DNA of 7,405 nucleotides from Actinomycetes bacterium (GCA_021819025.1 JAKASN010000083.1:1-7405), one strand, 5' to 3'; positions 1-6,333 are shown, counted from the first letter of the stretch. Program-made: numbers and translations. The notes: generated from the sequence alone by a model not told the origin.

Positions 1-2
1 TA

Positions 3-455
3 CGCGGCAGGATCGAAGACTGGGCTGCGGACCAAGGAGTGACATTCAAAATTCCCATAGAACTTAATAGTCAAGCCGCAATGGTAACTGCCGTAGCAGC
101 GGGCGCGGGAATGGCGATCGTATCGCCTCTGGCGGCGGTCCCCTTAATTGAGGCAGGCGAGATTCAAGCCGTTATATTGTCGCCCCCAATCTCGCGAGAT
201 TGGTTCTTCGTCTCGCGAAGCGATTCGACAATCCCATTGGCTCTCAGACGGCTTGTCGACACCATTGGAGCAGTCGCGACACGAACGCAACAGGAGTGCC
301 TGTGGAGACTTCAGAACCACGCTTCGTTTTGCAGCACGACATTAATCGCTAAACGATCGCAAGTTGCTGAACTATTTACTGAATCAGCCGTTTCAACAGG
401 TAACGGCCTGCACAGCGTATCGAATTTCACCTCAGACTCGGGAGAAGAGCTTTGA
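3..455 (+). CDS. LysR-type transcriptional regulator, C-terminal part (5' end outside the window)
   Basis: The open frame enters from the left edge (codons from base 3) and ends at TGA 453-455. The first ~95 residues match the second half of the LysR effector-binding (periplasmic-binding-protein-like) domain: the segment ELNSQAAMVTAVAAGAGMAI is the usual core strand and glycine turn before the hinge, followed by a SPLAAVPLIEAGEI stretch and a strand ending WFFVSRSD. The N-terminal helix-turn-helix lies upstream of the window. GTG 39 is internal to the domain and is not the real start. After about residue 100 of the visible part the protein has a further ~50 residues that do not look like the family, which normally ends soon after this point; a 3' frameshift or read-through extension is possible. 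It overlaps the next gene by three bases, so the two may be co-translated. The family assignment is firm; the ligand is unknown. Confidence 0.85.
   Translation, partial: RGRIEDWAADQGVTFKIPIELNSQAAMVTAVAAGAGMAIVSPLAAVPLIEAGEIQAVILSPPISRDWFFVSRSDSTIPLALRRLVDTIGAVATRTQQECLWRLQNHASFCSTTLIAKRSQVAELFTESAVSTGNGLHSVSNFTSDSGEEL
440..447 (+). promoter_or_regulatory. Ribosome binding site that decides the TTG start at 452
   Basis: GGGAGAAG lies about 5-8 bases before TTG 452. No ATG exists at the correct place: the first in-frame ATG (485) would cut off the first beta strand of the luciferase-like barrel. The Shine-Dalgarno-like sequence therefore supports TTG as the start. Confidence 0.6.
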
Positions 456-1423
456 CTTCGAATGGTCCACACTTAGGGCTCGCCATGCCGTTTATGGGCG
501 ATGCTATGCCGCAATGGCATGATCTCAAGAATGAAATCAAAAACGCAGAACAGGTGGGATTCTCGGAATGTCTAATTCCGGATCGGCCGACATACCACCT
601 TCCCACCGCCGATGCTCTTACGGCAACTGCGGTCGCTGCAACGTGCACCGACACCATCAATATCATCTCTGTCTGTATAGTGGGATACCGCAATCCAGTA
701 TTATTGGCCAAAGCGATGAGCACCATCAACGGTATATCCGACGGCCGTCTCGTGCTTGCGGCAGCACTCGGTGGCGACTTCCCGCACGAATACAATGCGT
801 TTGGGATAAAGGAAAAGGGCGAATTGGTTCCTCGCCTTGAAGATGGCATCGCAATTTGCCGAAGGCTATGGAGCGGCGAGGCAATCGACCATCAGGGCAC
901 ATTTCTCTCCATCACGAATCTCCAAGAACTCCCCTCGATGACCCAACCGCTGCCAATTTGGCTGGCACATCGCGGCCACGTCGGGCCATCTACCGATCGA
1001 ACAGCTCGAATCGCTGACGGATGGTTAGCTTCCTGGGTTAGCCCAAGGCGCCTCCGTGTCTCATCGGAAGAAATCCGTACCAGGGCCCAAGACTACGGGC
1101 GCAACGCGTCGTCTATCAAGATCGCCGCAATGGTTCGGGTATACCTGGCTGCAAATGTAAAGGATGCCTCCGAAAAGATGGCGGCGCGTAGAACGGCACT
1201 TTATGGCCATCCTTATGAGCCAGATCGCGTGCAGCATTTGCAAGTGGGCGGACCTCCCGACTATTGCTTGCAACGCCTTGAGGAATTCTGCGACGCTGGT
1301 GCCGAGTACTTGATTATCCAGCTGGAGTGCGACGCCGCAGAGCGCCGAGCACAAATGGCTTGGCTGTTGGAGGACGTGATTCGGCCTGGCACGAAGGCGC
1401 ACAAGGCAGAACTCAGGCTTTAA
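452..1423 (+). CDS. Luciferase-like (LLM class) flavin-dependent oxidoreductase
   Basis: This 323-residue protein belongs to the bacterial luciferase-like TIM-barrel family, cytosolic oxidoreductases or monooxygenases using reduced FMN or F420. Visible marks are the first strand HLGLAMPF (7-14), helix and strand AEQVGFSECLIPDR (32-45), the characteristic RNPVLLAKAMSTINGISDGR (80-99) followed by LVLAAALGGD (100-109), an HEYNAFG segment (112-118), a LW.G motif near 139-142 and the late barrel strand LPIWLAHRG (167-175) with RIADGWL (186-192). Length is normal for the family. It starts with TTG overlapping the TGA of the LysR gene (TTGA), with a good ribosome binding site, so it probably shares that gene's transcript. 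It ends at TAA 1421-1423. The substrate and the choice between FMN and F420 cannot be read from the sequence. Confidence 0.88.
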   Translation: MTSNGPHLGLAMPFMGDAMPQWHDLKNEIKNAEQVGFSECLIPDRPTYHLPTADALTATAVAATCTDTINIISVCIVGYRNPVLLAKAMSTINGISDGRLVLAAALGGDFPHEYNAFGIKEKGELVPRLEDGIAICRRLWSGEAIDHQGTFLSITNLQELPSMTQPLPIWLAHRGHVGPSTDRTARIADGWLASWVSPRRLRVSSEEIRTRAQDYGRNASSIKIAAMVRVYLAANVKDASEKMAARRTALYGHPYEPDRVQHLQVGGPPDYCLQRLEEFCDAGAEYLIIQLECDAAERRAQMAWLLEDVIRPGTKAHKAELRL

Positions 1424-1589
1424 CCTGAACCCACGCATCTGCCTCTCCAAAACCGACCCAGGCGCGACAACTCGACGAATAGAGCCATTCGCGTGGAGAT
1501 GAGCCCGCTAAAACCAGTCCCGTCTCCCCCAGTGGCGTGGTGAGTCAAGGACTCGTGATTTCGTTCTTATTGTCGACGCGTGAGATACG
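1424..1589. other. Gene-free stretch after the oxidoreductase
   Basis: No credible gene on either strand. Two weak inverted repeats are present: TCAGG/CCTGA around the stop codon (1413-1428) and GAGTC-AAG-GACTC (1542-1554). Neither is followed by a T run, so I do not call a terminator. Confidence 0.5.
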
Positions 1590-1987
1590 CTAGGGCGCTT
1601 GGTTGGGTTGGTACCAGAACCCCAGTTTGTAGCGCCCTACCCGGTAGCGGTACAAAAGAGAACGCAGAGTCACGAGAGCGTGGAGGAACTCGTTTGCCCA
1701 GGGCTGTTGGCGTGGTTCCTCATAGGGTGATTCGCCCGGAAGCATATGCCAGTCGGGCAGGTATCGAGATGAACCTCGTGCACATCGTCGCCGAGGTGGA
1801 CAAAAGTCCCCGCAATTGTAATTTCTCCCAGAGGTGCGCTCCACCGAAGCTGGTTGTGGCCGAGCATCTTAGATGCGAACCAGGCGACATTGGCAAAGAA
1901 ATCTCTCGATGAGACGTGCTCGAGGGCAGTATCTTGGATGCCACAGATGGCTATCTCGATCACTGCGCGGTTGCGCTGTGCTACCAC
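1590..1987 (-). pseudogene. Unidentified gene remnant, apparently split by one frameshift
   Basis: On the minus strand, a frame opening at GTG 1987-1985 reads well through segments such as RDFFANVAWFASKMLGH and LGEITIAGTFVHLGDDVHEV. Near 1765-1785 the coding-like character moves to a neighbouring frame that continues DWHMLPGESPYEEPRQQPW, then LVTLRSLLYRYRVGRYKLGF, to TAG 1590-1592. Codon third positions are mostly C or G in the chosen frame on both sides of the shift, as expected of one gene with a single indel; past the shift the first frame becomes Cys/Pro/Ser/Thr-rich and less protein-like. I do not recognise the family. No Shine-Dalgarno sequence precedes GTG 1987, and a TGA lies two codons upstream, so the true N terminus may also be lost or displaced. 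Alternatively both frames are chance open frames. Confidence 0.4.
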
Positions 1988-2383
1988 ATATCAAGCTCTA
2001 TAGCATTGTTATTATACCTTGCCAGCTTGTTTCGTAACGGCTGCTACGTACACAGCACTGTGAATTGAAACCGGCAGAGCCGACATCGGCAGAAGCGTCA
2101 ATAAAAGCACGACAAGCAAAGGATATTGCCCGTACAAAGTTGGGCACATCTCACAGCCAGGCTCATCGGCCGCGTGACTGGACTCAATTGGTCAATATCG
2201 AAGCGGCAACCATTCAACGCGCCGTTTAATGGGACGTTTCTCTTTGCCTACTCGCCAGCACCCCAATTTACAAATAACCCTGCGACGAAGCGGACATGAT
2301 CTATCAATTCAGTCGCGAGCCTGCCCGAAACTAACAACCCTTCGTTCAGGCCCTCGTGTTGGCGGCGGTGATGGCAGCGGTCA
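1988..2383. other. Gene-free stretch between the broken gene and the lipoprotein gene
   Basis: Apart from the TATAAT at 2011-2016 I see no gene, RNA or repeat here. It is the 3' side of the lipoprotein gene, and no hairpin followed by a T run was found after that gene's stop. Confidence 0.5.
2011..2016 (-). promoter_or_regulatory. Candidate -10 box (TATAAT) upstream of the broken gene
   Basis: The minus strand reads TATAAT exactly, 24 bases upstream of GTG 1987. About 17 bases further upstream only a poor -35 match (CGTTAC or GTTACG) is seen. This is a weak call because short AT-rich hexamers occur by chance. Confidence 0.3.
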
Positions 2384-2998
2384 TTAGGACGAGCCGGACC
2401 CGGGTTGCACGACGCTGATTGTCAAGGTCTGCACTGGTTGGGAGCAGGCCGTTGCGGTGTAGCTGAGGTAGATGGGCGTCGTTTGGTTCGGCGGGTAGAT
2501 CTGCAGGTATTGGGTGGAGACCGGCTGGCATGTGGACGTGGGGTAGTTCTCTGCGTTCGCTATCTGCAAGAGCGCATTTGCCACTGCCCCCGGCGTCAGC
2601 GTGACCAGTTGGCGCGGGCTCGACTGGCTTTCTGTGGCCGCGAGGCCGATCTGGCTGACTGGGGTCCCGCCAGCCAGCGCGACTCCTGGATAGCCATACA
2701 GGGTGCAGGTCACCTGGGAGATGTTCGTGAAGTCGATCACCGTGTAGGTGCTGCCGGCAGTGCCCTGCGAAATGCCCACCGTCGCAGCGAGGGAACGGGT
2801 CGGGCAAGGACCGAGAGTTGCCGACGTGGTAGATGTGGACGTGCTAGATGTGGACGTGCTAGATGTGGCCGACTTGCTAGTCGTGGAAGATGCCGAGGTG
2901 TTAGAGGTGGTCGAGGACGAGTTGGAGGACGTGCCGCAGGCCGCGACGAGTGTCGCGATACAGGCGAGCGCGACGCCCGTGCTTACGCGCCGGGCCAT
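2384..2998 (-). CDS. Secreted lipoprotein with Ser/Thr-rich linker and DUF4232-type domain
   Basis: The 204-residue product starts at ATG 2998-2996, preceded by GGAGGA at about 9-10 bases. An earlier ATG (3016-3014) overlaps this ribosome binding site and is less likely. Residues 1-21 form a lipoprotein signal peptide: basic MARR, a hydrophobic stretch and the lipobox LVAAC with Cys21 as the lipidated residue, so the mature protein should be anchored to the outer face of the membrane. Residues 22-62 are almost pure Ser/Thr, a flexible and possibly glycosylated linker. From Cys65 follows a beta-rich domain with STYTVIDFTNISQVTC and TLYGYPGVAL, then LVTLTPGAVANALL. This resembles DUF4232, a domain of unknown function typical of actinobacterial secreted proteins. 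Four cysteines (65, 98, 157, 185) could form two disulfides. It stands alone, with no adjacent same-strand partner. Confidence 0.82.
   Translation of the reverse strand: MARRVSTGVALACIATLVAACGTSSNSSSTTSNTSASSTTSKSATSSTSTSSTSTSTTSATLGPCPTRSLAATVGISQGTAGSTYTVIDFTNISQVTCTLYGYPGVALAGGTPVSQIGLAATESQSSPRQLVTLTPGAVANALLQIANAENYPTSTCQPVSTQYLQIYPPNQTTPIYLSYTATACSQPVQTLTISVVQPGSGSS
2831..2875 (-). repeat. 15-bp tandem repeat inside the Ser/Thr linker
   Basis: Two perfect copies of AGATGTGGACGTGCT (plus-strand orientation, 2831-2845 and 2846-2860) are followed by a degenerate third copy (2861-2875). The unit is five codons, so copy-number change would alter linker length without breaking the frame. Confidence 0.8.
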
Positions 2999-3100
2999 TA
3001 AGTGAGATTCCTCCATGACGGGTGTCCTTCCGCGCGCAACCACTCGGAGCCGCCGTCCTCTCAGCTCGGTCAAGTCCCCGTCAGTGGTGTACGAGCGCTT

Positions 3101-3131
3101 ATCCTAGTCCGACGCACCCCCTTAAAGTCAA
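3101..3131 (-). promoter_or_regulatory. Candidate promoter of the lipoprotein gene
   Basis: On the minus strand, TTGACT (3131-3126; five of six matches to TTGACA) is followed after 19 bases by TAGGAT (3106-3101), which fits TANNNT. Transcription would start near 3094, leaving a leader of about 95 bases before ATG 2998. The 19-base spacer is on the long side. Confidence 0.4.
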
Positions 3132-3556
3132 CCCCGAGTTTGCGATGATTGAAAATTCCAAGCGGCCTCCCAACAGGATCGAGGACGACCTTTACGCCCC
3201 AATCCCGCACCAAGTTGAGCCGAAATTCGATCTCCAGCGACGTGGTCGGTATGATCGGCGCGATCAAGGTACCTTCAAGGGCCCCGGGAGCTAAATAATC
3301 TGGGCTCGACGTCGGCCACCGCCGGACATCTCGTTGCAAAGGGAGGCATCGCCGGGCGGCGCTGGTGCTTATGGCGTCAACTTGGCGGCCGAAGTCCAAA
3401 TGGTTCGCACCGCTCCTTCTTCGCGATGGCTTTTCAGGCCGCGTCGCAACCATGTCTTGCTGGTGGTCTCGGCCGAATAGATAACGGCAGCACTCGGTCG
3501 GCCCCGCGAAACACCTTACAAAGTTTGTGCTGGTGGCCAGACAAACCGGAACGTCG
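3132..3556. other. Stretch without a recognisable gene
   Basis: Open frames exist on both strands (for example a 127-codon frame on the minus strand, 3453-3070), but their products are basic, low in hydrophobic pattern and match no family I know. A short motif, GCTGGTGG, occurs twice (near 3459 and 3529). The region lies just beyond the stop of the acyl-CoA dehydrogenase remnant and may be further decayed sequence. Confidence 0.4.
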
Positions 3557-4021
3557 TTATTTGTTGGGGCAGAGCTGGCTCGCGATGATATTCTTTTGGA
3601 TCTGGGCGCTTCCGCCGAACACTGTCGTCACCAGCGTGTCTCGCACATGGGACTGCATGTCCGCCTCCATATTGTAACCCAAACCGCCCATAAACTGCAT
3701 GCCCTAGAGTGCCGCCTCCTTGGCGCTCTCAGTGGCCATGAGTTTGGCCGCCGACGCCTGGGCGGGAGCGAGCTGGCCGTCGTCGAGGAGATCGGCACAG
3801 TAGTAGGTCAAAAGACGCGCGGCGGTTAGCTTGGTGGCAGTCTCAGCAATGCCATGCTGGAGTGCCCGGAAGTGACCAATCGGCTGACCGAACTGGGTGC
3901 GGGTTTTAACGTAGTAGAGTACATCGTCAAATGCCCGCTGTCCGATCCCAACCGCTTCGACGGCGACAATGAGCCGTTCGATATTCAGCCCGCTTGTCAT
4001 TACTGACCAGCCATTATCGGC
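3557..4021 (-). pseudogene. Acyl-CoA dehydrogenase, C-terminal domain remnant with in-frame TAG
   Basis: Acyl-CoA dehydrogenases are FAD enzymes that introduce the alpha-beta double bond in acyl-CoA thioesters. Only the C-terminal all-helical domain remains, about 150 codons. Homology begins at ADNGWSVMTSGLNIERLI (from about 4021), continues through TRTQFGQPIGHFRALQH, the family's FAD/dimer-contact segment, and ATESAKEAAL, then hits TAG at 3706-3704. Beyond it the same frame goes on with GMQFMGGLGYNMEADMQ, HVRDTLVTTVFGGSAQIQ and KNIIASQLCPNK to a natural TAA at 3559-3557. CAG (Gln) to TAG is the simplest explanation for the internal stop. The N-terminal and middle domains (more than 200 residues) are missing and replaced by transposase sequence. 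Where many family members have the catalytic Glu of a YEGT motif, this one has FGGS. It cannot make a working enzyme. Confidence 0.85.
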
Positions 4022-4422
4022 TGGTTGTCTTTAGGACCTGCTCCCAATGCCCAGGCCCGTTCCAGCGCTGTATCTAGCACCCGAATCCAATCGCGGAGGT
4101 TTTGCGAAGGTGAAAGCTCGCAGAAAAGTCCCGATATCGAACGAGTTCATCACCTTATGTCCGAGCACCGCTCGGTTTGCTCGGGCTCGAAGTGATATCG
4201 AGGTGGTCGATGTGATCGGGTCCGGCTGTCATCGCATCGACCATAGTGAGAACCTTGGCTCGGTAGATTAGCTCCCCCAAGCCGCTTACCAAGTGAAATC
4301 TTGGCTTCAATCGGTTCCTCGAGCCCGAGGCCGTGAGACGGTGTGGATACCATCACAAGACCTGTGTCAGCCACACGATTCTTGTCATCGAAAGTTACTC
4401 GGATGCCTTTGAGACTGCGAGA
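4022..4422 (-). pseudogene. IS1380-family transposase, N-terminal remnant with three frameshifts
   Basis: Reading the minus strand and changing frame three times restores an IS1380-type transposase N terminus. Frame one (from about 4422) gives KGIRVTFDDKNRVADTGLVM and GLGLEEPIEAKISLGKRLGG. A shift near the C5 run 4274-4278 leads to RAKVLTMVDAMTAGPDHIDH. A shift near 4195-4205 leads to SLRARANRAVLGHKVMNSFD and IGTFLRAFTF. A shift near 4081-4092 leads to RVLDTALERAWALGAGP. The order and spacing (FDD...AD.GL, AK.LT.V.AM.AG.DHID, LR...RAVLGH, GTFLR.FTF, AL.RAW..GAGP) are those I recall for actinobacterial IS1380 elements. Homology stops just before the expected first catalytic Asp region and runs straight into the dehydrogenase remnant. 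No start codon is evident in the first frame. The element is dead. Confidence 0.8.
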
Positions 4423-4575
4423 TCACAAACCCCCAACGGTGCCCTTTCGTTGGTGGCATCAGACGCAAGAACAACTGCCATCCTACCAGTTCAAAGGGCA
4501 CTACTTCTTCGTATTGGGTCTCTTTATGCTATAACTTTTGGTGTATCGAGGCTCAATAGCTCATAGAGTACTCGG
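4423..4575. other. Short gene-free stretch downstream of the PLP enzyme
   Basis: It holds the nested inverted repeat at 4439-4501 and an 8-base palindrome GAGTACTC (4566-4573) just after the PLP-enzyme stop. No T-run terminator for the minus-strand gene is visible. Confidence 0.5.
4439..4501. repeat. Inverted repeat upstream of the transposase remnant, nested
   Basis: GTGCCCTTT (4439-4447) and AAAGGGCAC (4493-4501) are perfect 9-base inverted arms. Inside lies a second pair, AACTG (4473-4477) and CAGTT (4487-4491). The structure sits just upstream of the transposase reading frame and may be part of the original insertion-sequence end or leader. This is inference. Confidence 0.45.
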
Positions 4576-5811
4576 TTACTCGAAGGGGAGTGAAGCTCCT
4601 TTTTTTAGTGTGGGTATCTCAACTTGAACCGTATCGGGGTACTTGATTCCAGTCCCGGTATTAATTACCACAATCTCATCTGTTGGATTCAACCATCCCG
4701 ACTGACTCAGTTTTTCCACCGCGGCAAAACATGCGGCACCTTCTGGACAGATGAACATGCCCTCCATCCGCGCCACGGCAGACTGAGATCTGAGAATCTC
4801 GTCATCGGTTACGGCAATTGCACACCCGCCCGAGCCATAAAGCGCCTGGAGCACCAAGAAATCTCCTAGTGCCTTGGGGACATTGATCCCGAAGGCAACC
4901 GTGGAGGCATTCTCCCAAGCTAACGATGCCTCGGCCCTTTGCTCCCACGCCTTCACAATCGGCGCGCAGCCAGTCGCTTGCACTGCCACGAGACGAGGAA
5001 TCTTCTCGACCAACCATCCGAGCTCTATGCACTCTTGCAGCGCCTTGTAAATCCCGATCAGTCCGACGCCGCCCCCCGTAGGATAAAGTATGACGTCTGG
5101 GACCCTCCAACCGAGCTGTTCGTACAATTCAAGTCCCATCGTTTTCTTTCCTTCAAGCCGGTAGGGCTCCTTGAGGGTTGAAACGTCCGTGTAGCCCTGA
5201 TTCGCAACGGCTCCTGCAGATATGGCTCCTGCATCTCCAATGAGCCCATCGACAAGGTAAAGCCGGGATCCTGCGATAGCGCACTCCGCTCGGGCGATCT
5301 CTGGCGCATCTGCTGGCATTACCACGAGCGACTCCATTCCCGCACGCGCGGCATAAGACGCCCATGCAGCGCCGGCATTGCCATTAGTAGGCATGGCGAC
5401 TCGCTTGATCCCGAGCTCCTTAGCCCTGGAAATTCCCACCGCCGCGCCTCGGGCTTTGAAAGTACCGGTCGGCAAAAGGCCCTCGTCCTTCGTAAAAAGA
5501 CGCGAAAGAGACAGCGACGCGCCAAACTCTCCCATCTCAGTCAGTGGAGTCATGCCTTCGCCAAAGCTCACCACGGACTCTTGCAATCTGACGGGCAAGA
5601 GCTCATGATAGCGCCATAAATTCGGCAGTCGTGGCGCAATCTCGGAAGGCTTTATGGCGTTGCGAACTGCCTTGAGGTCGTAACGGGCAAGCAGCGGAGC
5701 ACCGCAAACACAGAACCCTTGCGGAACATCAGCATCATAGATCTTGGAACACCGTCCACACTCCAAGTGATGTAGGTAGCTGTAGCGCTCATTCCTGTCC
5801 TCAATATTCAT
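4576..5811 (-). CDS. Threonine synthase-like PLP-dependent enzyme
   Basis: This 411-residue fold-type II PLP enzyme resembles threonine synthase, which converts O-phosphohomoserine and water to threonine and phosphate in the cytosol. Residues 18-36 (CGRC...CVC) form a zinc-ribbon-like N-terminal segment seen in many of these proteins. GEGMTPL (84-90) is the usual entry motif, KARGA follows GTF so Lys119 should be the Schiff-base lysine, NGNAG (143-147) contacts the cofactor ring, EGKKTMGLEL (220-229) is typical, PTGGGVG (244-250) cups the phosphate, and NTGTG (384-388) closes the site. Length is normal. ATG 5811 follows AAAAGGA at about ten bases. No homoserine dehydrogenase or homoserine kinase gene is adjacent, and an FCD regulator lies upstream, so this may be an accessory enzyme, possibly a lyase acting on a related amino acid. 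The family is certain; the exact reaction is not. Confidence 0.88.
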   Translation of the reverse strand: MNIEDRNERYSYLHHLECGRCSKIYDADVPQGFCVCGAPLLARYDLKAVRNAIKPSEIAPRLPNLWRYHELLPVRLQESVVSFGEGMTPLTEMGEFGASLSLSRLFTKDEGLLPTGTFKARGAAVGISRAKELGIKRVAMPTNGNAGAAWASYAARAGMESLVVMPADAPEIARAECAIAGSRLYLVDGLIGDAGAISAGAVANQGYTDVSTLKEPYRLEGKKTMGLELYEQLGWRVPDVILYPTGGGVGLIGIYKALQECIELGWLVEKIPRLVAVQATGCAPIVKAWEQRAEASLAWENASTVAFGINVPKALGDFLVLQALYGSGGCAIAVTDDEILRSQSAVARMEGMFICPEGAACFAAVEKLSQSGWLNPTDEIVVINTGTGIKYPDTVQVEIPTLKKGASLPFE

Positions 5812-5869
5812 ATTCTCAACATCCTTTTATCGCTTAACATTGACCCGCCCCTATGAGCGCCACAATCTC

Positions 5870-5887
5870 GATATTCCAGCCGATATC
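5870..5887. promoter_or_regulatory. Candidate operator near the PLP enzyme start
   Basis: GATAT-n8-ATATC forms a symmetrical 18-base site about 60 bases upstream of ATG 5811. The same bases also contain CGATAT twice with a 12-base period (5869 and 5881). This fits a dimeric regulator site but was found by eye only. Confidence 0.25.
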
Positions 5888-6014
5888 ACCAACTAACAAA
5901 ACGCTGAGCGACGAAAGCGGGACCCATACCGCGAACTTTTACTTACCGCCAAGATGCCAACTAATTCAGAACTTAGGCGTCATATGCGCTGCTCTTGACA
6001 TTGCTCTAGCTCCC

Positions 6015-6061
6015 AATTTGACCCCAAATTAGGATACACACCAACTATCGCCTAACGACAA
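6015..6061 (-). promoter_or_regulatory. Candidate promoter with adjoining palindrome upstream of the PLP enzyme
   Basis: On the minus strand TTGTCG (6061-6056) and TATCCT (6036-6031) are 19 bases apart. Directly downstream, covering the expected start site, lies AATTTG-ACCC-CAAATT (6015-6030), with perfect 6-base arms. A repressor of the GntR type binding there would block transcription. The leader to ATG 5811 would be about 210 bases, which is long. Both elements are weak taken alone. Confidence 0.28.
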
Positions 6062-6333
6062 TTGAAACGGCCGAGAACGCTCTTCATTCCACACCGACAT
6101 CTCCATCTAACTGCATTCACCGTTCGACACCCACTTCCAAATAAGCTTCACTCCATCTTTGCTAGAATCTCAAGGCCCTAGGAGACGCCACAAACTCCCA
6201 TTCACGACTGAGCCTCCAGCTTGAACGTATCGGAGAACGACCCTGAAGTTGAAATCGATCGGACGCACATTCGTCTACAACTACATTGCACTCGCCGCCA
6301 ATTGAATATGCGGCAATTTGGTTTGCGAGCGAT

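Larger units (their letters stand above)
3557..4422 (-). mobile_element. Decayed insertion-sequence remnant joined to a host gene remnant
   Basis: The transposase piece and the acyl-CoA dehydrogenase piece lie head to tail on the same strand and meet within about 4019-4033. The simplest reading is that an IS1380-type element landed in or near the dehydrogenase gene, and a later deletion removed the rest of the element together with the 5' part of the gene. No second IS end or target-site duplication was found. Confidence 0.55.
5812..6333. other. Long intergenic region between the FCD regulator and the PLP enzyme
   Basis: About 520 bases without a credible gene; an open frame reaching into it (minus strand, 6422-6162) is a shadow overlapping the regulator's 3' end. 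It contains the candidate promoter and palindromes listed separately. Its size and upstream position suggest the PLP enzyme has its own promoter here rather than depending on read-through. Confidence 0.5.

Noticed and set aside
427..849. 140-codon minus-strand open frame
   Set aside because: It lies antisense to the clearly recognisable luciferase-like oxidoreductase and shows no family pattern.
1601..1622. GGGTT...AACCC hairpin near GGTACC as a possible tRNA arm
   Set aside because: No acceptor stem, anticodon loop or TTCGA-type arm could be assembled around it.
2346..2807. 153-codon minus-strand open frame
   Set aside because: It is a frame shadow of the lipoprotein, His/Pro/Arg-rich, without a ribosome binding site.
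2831..2875. Short tandem repeats as a possible CRISPR array
   Set aside because: The units are contiguous with no spacers and encode part of a Ser/Thr linker.
2405..3001. 198-codon plus-strand open frame
   Set aside because: It is antisense to the lipoprotein gene; its Arg/Gly-rich end is just the complement of the Ser/Thr linker.
3070..3453. 127-codon minus-strand open frame
   Set aside because: No recognisable family, no ribosome binding site, and its 3' end runs through the proposed lipoprotein promoter. Possible, but not supported.
4585..4606. GGAG-TGAAG-CTCC followed by seven T on the plus strand, resembling a terminator
   Set aside because: It lies inside the 3' coding end of the minus-strand PLP enzyme, no plus-strand gene precedes it, and the stem has only four Watson-Crick pairs before G-U and A-T extension.
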